A program made the translations under genes and the position numbers. From Candidatus Cottocaccamicrobium excrementipullorum (GTDB lineage Bacteria > Bacillota > Clostridia > Lachnospirales > Lachnospiraceae): DNA of 64,000 nt. The DNA is taken from positions 1-64,000 of the forward strand of contig DVFL01000021.1 in the NCBI GenBank assembly GCA_018713255.1, in the 5' to 3' direction. This document shows positions 60,801 to 64,000 of the stretch, one piece after another (position 1 is the stretch's first letter; each line of letters starts with the position of its first letter). A model generated the notes under the pieces. The model worked only from the letters and a program-made list of their open reading frames with translations. It was not told where the DNA came from and did not search any database.

Positions 60801-62823
60801 GTATATTTGGGCTGATTTTTACCAGCCTCAAGGCGGTCTGGTTGAAAGTAATGATGGGCAGACTTCTTCAGACATGGTTTTCGAGTTTACCGGCGATGAT
60901 GATATGTGGGTATATATTGACGGAGTGCTGGTACTTGATCTTGGTGGAATTCATGATGCGCAAAGCGGAAGTATTAACTTTGCAACCGGCGAAGTCAAAT
61001 GGACGGATACACAGACCGGAGCTGATCCCAATTGGGAGGATTCAACTTTAAGAGAGATCTTTGAGGATATTCAAGGGGAGGGTTCAACAAACTGGAATAA
61101 TGATACTTTTGTAGATGGTTCCTATCACCGTATCCAGGTGTTTTATATGGAACGAGGCAGTGGCGCTTCCAATTTAAAGATAAGCTTTAATCTTAAAACT
61201 ATCCCAGATGGACAGTTAGCTGTTCGAAAGGATGTAGAGAATTACTATGCACCGCAGCTGAAAGATATTGAGTATACGATGCGAGTGGAAGTATACGATG
61301 AAACACAAGGGAAATATGTTCCATATGCAAATAAAGAATACAAATATTTTGAACAGGAAACAACAGAAACTCCTTTGAAAACCGATGGAAATGGTCAGTT
61401 TGATCTTACTTACAATCAGACCGCAGTATTTTCTGGTATCGAAGTTGGAACTAGTGTCAGAGTTACGGAGGTAGCAACTTCAGATGCTCCGGTTGGTGCT
61501 CAAATTAAAGAGGGATATGTTATGTCTTACGTAGTCACCGACAGCAGCGGTAATGAGATTGATGAAGCTACAACGGACCAAGAGGCAATAGCATCAATGC
61601 CGGCGTATGGAAGCATTAATGTGGAAGTTACCAATACAGCAACCTTCACACGTCCGCTGAAGCTGGTAAAGAATTTCTCTGGTACGGAAGGTAATTCTGC
61701 TCCTGCAGGTTTTGAGGCAACCTATACTCTTTATGAAATAAGTGATCAAGAGAAAATTGAAATTGGAAGCGTCAAATATTCTGACATGGTTTCTGAGGAT
61801 AATTCTGAACCCAGTTATATTTTCTGGTTGGACGTGGGAAAGAATTATACCATTGAAGAAACATTTAGCGATGGAGATAATAATGGTGGCACAGAAGAAT
61901 TACCATGGAAGGGGGCTTCCATTGCTGATAATGAAATTAGTGATAGTGTATATGGCACTATAAATAAGGATGAAGGAATTGTTTTCCTGGATCGGTCGGA
62001 TCTTACCACAAATGATATCTATGGTAATTCCATTAATACGATCACCATTACCAATGACTATGGAAAAGCTACAAAAGGTGTATTAACAATCATTAAGAAC
62101 ATATATGGACTTGATGAGGATGAGATTCGAGAATGGGTTGAAAATGAAGATCGGAATTCTCGACTGCGCTTTGATGTAGATTATTTCGAAAGTATAGATG
62201 AGCTTATCCAGGATGAAAAAGTCGATGACAAAGTTGACCGAAATATTGGCGATTGGACTTTCGATGTACAAGATACCTTGGATGAATATGGCTTTAATGA
62301 TGGTCTTTGGAGAGGGGAGATTACGGGGTATGATTCCGATGATAGCATAAGAGAAGATGAAGTAGAAAATTATATCGATTCTTCTCTGGAGAAAATTGAG
62401 AGCGAAGAAACGCCGTATTATCAGTACAAGGTTACAATTCAGGATGTTGATTTGAATTATTGGTATCGTGTGTGGGAACTCCATACTACAGTAGAAGGCT
62501 ATACGTTGACTTCAACAGTAGATGAATATTTGACGGATCAGGATGAAGAAAGTTTAGATAATGCTCTGACTGAGGAAGAGGTTATGAATGAAACCGGACA
62601 GAGAGGCGATCATGGCGGAAAAGCAACAGCGTTTTTAATGGATGCAGATCATTCAGATGTAACAGTGGAATTTACTAATATTTATAAAGCGGCAGTAGAA
62701 CTCCCTGAAACTGGTGGTCCAGGATTAATAAGGTTTAAGCAGATTAGCTGGATACTTCTTCTGACAGCATTTGTTGGTGTCGATATTCAGATGATGAGCA
62801 GGAAAAAGCGGAAAAGCAATTAG
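57853..62823 (+). CDS. LPxTG-anchored surface protein with fibro-slime/PA14-like domain (1656 aa)
   Basis: An N-terminal basic signal sequence (RRVSSALAVVLTAAMVLNTP) is followed by Glu/Asp-rich linkers with ASGSNAE, TASNAK, IASGSNAE and TASPSDAD motifs, then beta-rich modules to about residue 650 ending SVASFSIFTVTW. A PA14/fibro-slime-like domain (about 900-1120) contains VFEFTGDDDMWVYIDGVLVL and DLGGIHDAQSGS. Cna-B/SpaA-type domains follow. The end is LPETGG, a hydrophobic helix and a basic tail, the sortase signal. Such proteins sit at pilus tips and bind glycans or host matrix. The ATG follows AAGAGAGGATGGAG; a start 30 bp earlier lacks a clear site. Sequence becomes markedly more AT-rich after about 59.8 kb. 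Confidence 0.88.
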   Translation: MEGRKRSRKNTRQEWKRRVSSALAVVLTAAMVLNTPLSIDGLGGLHISNAFASGSNAEREKKVWATASNAKYKRGESQEVDIYVIAEDNEAVPDNSTFLTLYLRNNTGQMITEGSLTFKGNHIGQKDGYFQDMGMSGTDFPAIVVEGEERETSQDGQIAPEEPSGEGMIYQEPEMEDQNQEMVLLPEEEAQPDIENLPDDLETEESEEIQDDEDEDENEAYELTGIDLQPGEMREIQFEFYTDEDEDSTKAYVEFTFRGDKEDGNRVKSDSKFYYSIGLPFVDLSLEEGTKIESGVSNDMEIWMNEPTWVDANLEERIEAQEEKEAEEEYEALEEAEEEDEVIASGSNAEKNKDQSLTEGKGAGQETASPSDADREEISQEQKDQEKINQYTQEAMKISESKVSYEIEIYGAEFERFSPRKAEEAEGLGWISCVYEVANHTEPGLYYGKVRANGRWNNEKFTSEQGFFFEVTGEGKTGQEYTADLNNMTVHAYAEEGVLPENVQLKVTELSETNAETAEQFQKAVDALNQEGAAYDGMMAVDITFVDENGEEIEPEGEVQVSIEMKEGALPEGVDLSTVEVHHLKEVDEETVEVEAVADGADKTDGTVRSAEEIVTELEEAEASQEEIQAAVSEDAAAVAEFSVASFSIFTVTWSGNYGGANHSVKVRYVDTNGKEIYAANAPEVPSLSNNKWLGLTQFAVNIEGFTFQNIQLGGYNSGLSANWIMYRQSKYGSGWRYHTDQNQPSNTDNGESWGSAGETPNIYIVYELDSKEPLEAVSTVDSEALGVHMYMFDYPKQQFYGGEYGTETGSTKQGIASDTVNEYDWPEFTGTLFGKESASSAGDLWVPEEGDSFKELFGGTDHADNLSGSLNYDGEEVNHLFLQSYYDANGQFYYNSAENFASLEDDGDFTVYKQLGTPSASTDDSHYFYRRGNFLPYNDLDTDQIWNYNLYDDTGEPLTSEDERVNEPLYGVKGSVNYQFGMYIWADFYQPQGGLVESNDGQTSSDMVFEFTGDDDMWVYIDGVLVLDLGGIHDAQSGSINFATGEVKWTDTQTGADPNWEDSTLREIFEDIQGEGSTNWNNDTFVDGSYHRIQVFYMERGSGASNLKISFNLKTIPDGQLAVRKDVENYYAPQLKDIEYTMRVEVYDETQGKYVPYANKEYKYFEQETTETPLKTDGNGQFDLTYNQTAVFSGIEVGTSVRVTEVATSDAPVGAQIKEGYVMSYVVTDSSGNEIDEATTDQEAIASMPAYGSINVEVTNTATFTRPLKLVKNFSGTEGNSAPAGFEATYTLYEISDQEKIEIGSVKYSDMVSEDNSEPSYIFWLDVGKNYTIEETFSDGDNNGGTEELPWKGASIADNEISDSVYGTINKDEGIVFLDRSDLTTNDIYGNSINTITITNDYGKATKGVLTIIKNIYGLDEDEIREWVENEDRNSRLRFDVDYFESIDELIQDEKVDDKVDRNIGDWTFDVQDTLDEYGFNDGLWRGEITGYDSDDSIREDEVENYIDSSLEKIESEETPYYQYKVTIQDVDLNYWYRVWELHTTVEGYTLTSTVDEYLTDQDEESLDNALTEEEVMNETGQRGDHGGKATAFLMDADHSDVTVEFTNIYKAAVELPETGGPGLIRFKQISWILLLTAFVGVDIQMMSRKKRKSN

Positions 62824-62870
62824 GAACTTTGATGCAGAAAGTGAAATAACAATTCATGTCTAGGAGGAAA

Positions 62871-62927
62871 ATGAGGATGAAAGTAAGAATTACGATTAGG
62901 GGGCATCCGATTAGAAAATGTGTATAA
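62871..62927 (+). CDS. Possible 18-residue basic peptide
   Basis: A strong TAGGAGG sits 5 bases before ATG AGG ATG; the frame (MRMKVRITIRGHPIRKCV) ends after 18 codons. It may be a leader peptide or the remains of a gene between the tip protein and pilin. Support is the ribosome binding site only. Confidence 0.25.
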   Translation: MRMKVRITIRGHPIRKCV

Positions 62928-62969
62928 CAGAGAAATGTGGAAAAAAATAAAGGGAAAGGATAAACGAGC

Positions 62970-64000
62970 ATGAAAAAATTTAGAAAACTTTTAAGCTTAG
63001 TTTTGACAGTTATTATGGTGTTTGCAATGGCAGCACCAACGTTTGCAGATGACACATACACATTGACAATCGATAATGGTAGTACCAGTCATAGTTATAT
63101 AGCGTATCAAATTTTTAAAGGTACTTTATATAATACAGCAGCAGAAGGCGCGACGCCGGTATATGGCTTGACTAATATTGAATGGGGAGATGACGTAGCA
63201 GACAGTGATGCATTATTGAGTGCATTGAAAGTCAACGAAGCATTTGCTAATTGCGTAGACGCTTCTACTGTTGCTGATGTTTTAGTTGGATTTAACGATA
63301 ACTCTGATCAGATCAAAGATTTTGCAGATTTAGTTGGAGAAAGCAGCGATAATGGATTTTTATATTTAGGCACCTCAAATAAAATTTCCAGTATTCCCGA
63401 AGGCGAAGAAAAGCATCAAATTTCTGGGTTAAGCGCCGGTTACTATTTGGTAATGGATGTTTATCAGGAAAATGTTACTGTAGAATCTTATTCAGATTTT
63501 ATGCTGAAGATTGTTGGTAATGTTGAGGTAACACCGAAGGAGGATGATATTCCTCAGGCAGATAAGGAAATTGGAACCCAGCCGGCAACCGAAGGAAGCG
63601 AAGTAACTTCGGGGGATTATAATATTGGTGATACGATTGATTATGTATTAACTGCAAAATTGCCAGATGCAACAACTTTTGCTGAATATGAGACATATTA
63701 TTTGAAATTTAAAGATGAATTAAGTGATGGCCTTGAATATGTTGAAGGCTCCCTTCATGTATATTTAAACTCTGTTGCAGACAGTAATGAAATAACGACC
63801 AGTGCGGATGAAATCGTATATCCAAATGAAACAAGTAATATATTAACAATTGAATATGAAAACATTAAAAGTAATTCGAACATTAATGGTGGGGATACGA
63901 TTATTGTAACCTATCAGGCTGAATTAACTACAGATGCTTTAGTTGGAGCTGATGGTAATGATAATACACTGACTTTAGAGTATTCTAATAACCCCAATGG
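62970..64000 (+). CDS. SpaA-type isopeptide-forming major pilin, 5' part (runs off window)
   Basis: A signal peptide MKKFRKLLSLVLTVIMVFAM cleaved after APTFA precedes TYTLTIDNGSTSHSYIAYQI, the usual first domain of SpaA/FimA-like shaft pilins. ISGLSAGYYLVMDVYQENVT and DFMLKIVGNVEVTPKEDD are the typical end of the N-terminal domain. The next domain (KEIGTQPATEGSEVTSGDYN, IGDTIDYVLTAKLPD) starts with a Lys candidate for isopeptide bonds and continues to the window edge (YQAELTTDALVG). About 343 residues are visible. GGGAAAGGA precedes the ATG. With the LPxTG tip protein upstream, this makes a sortase-assembled pilus operon; the sortase should lie just beyond the right edge. Confidence 0.9.
   Translation, partial: MKKFRKLLSLVLTVIMVFAMAAPTFADDTYTLTIDNGSTSHSYIAYQIFKGTLYNTAAEGATPVYGLTNIEWGDDVADSDALLSALKVNEAFANCVDASTVADVLVGFNDNSDQIKDFADLVGESSDNGFLYLGTSNKISSIPEGEEKHQISGLSAGYYLVMDVYQENVTVESYSDFMLKIVGNVEVTPKEDDIPQADKEIGTQPATEGSEVTSGDYNIGDTIDYVLTAKLPDATTFAEYETYYLKFKDELSDGLEYVEGSLHVYLNSVADSNEITTSADEIVYPNETSNILTIEYENIKSNSNINGGDTIIVTYQAELTTDALVGADGNDNTLTLEYSNNPN

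Overview
The window looks like chromosomal DNA of an anaerobic, gut-type Clostridia, most likely Lachnospiraceae. The evidence is the gene content: a BclA-type collagen-like protein, a monomeric [FeFe]-hydrogenase, cell-wall-binding repeat proteins, LplB/YtcP-type sugar transporters, a DUF6110/P-type ATPase pair and SpaA-type pili. Starts are a mix of ATG, GTG and TTG behind strong AGGAGG-like ribosome binding sites. I saw no rRNA, tRNA or CRISPR array. The assignment rests on recognised families only; no search was run.

Layout. 1-5.8 kb: a collagen-like gene, cut at the window edge, is split into two same-strand pieces by about 3.8 kb that holds a large serine recombinase, a small upstream ORF and a purine permease; a glycosyltransferase overlaps the end of the second piece. 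5.8-10.0 kb: a MarR regulator and a heterodimeric ABC exporter. 10.2-14.7 kb: a LysR regulator without a normal start codon, a carbohydrate-binding-domain lipoprotein and a secreted cell-wall-binding protein. 14.7-17.1 kb: a decaying module (acetyltransferase fragment, aldo/keto reductase, Fe-S flavoprotein, LysR stub). 17.1-21.4 kb: hydrogenase, then a metal-resistance operon (ArsR sensor, free HMA metallochaperone, P1B ATPase) with a clear promoter and operator. 21.5-25.0 kb: an attenuator-like leader, a peptide-binding lipoprotein, a ZIP metal transporter and a PPC/DUF296 protein. 25.1-34 kb: an alanine symporter, AhpC with a TrxR-Grx fusion, a two-component system, a lipoprotein and a DUF1576 membrane protein. 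34.2-36.7 kb: two small membrane-associated ORFs and a P1B ATPase lacking CPC. 36.9-41.3 kb: sbcD-sbcC.

41.4-54.7 kb is the main metabolic island: a PrpR-like regulator whose AAA+ domain has lost its ATPase motifs, divergent from a kinase, iron-dependent dehydrogenase, DHDPS-family aldolase and PdxA-family dehydrogenase (a D-threonate/erythronate-like logic ending in DHAP), followed by a complete ABC importer and two cytoplasmic Asp-box beta-propeller enzymes. Together they read as uptake and breakdown of an unidentified sugar-acid glycoside.

54.8-64 kb: an Rpn-family nuclease with a tandem-repeat linker, then a SARP-like regulator with a degenerate GGDEF-like tail, a 59-residue protein, a large LPxTG protein with a fibro-slime/PA14-like domain, and the start of a SpaA-type major pilin that runs off the window. 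This last group is probably a pilus locus with its regulator.
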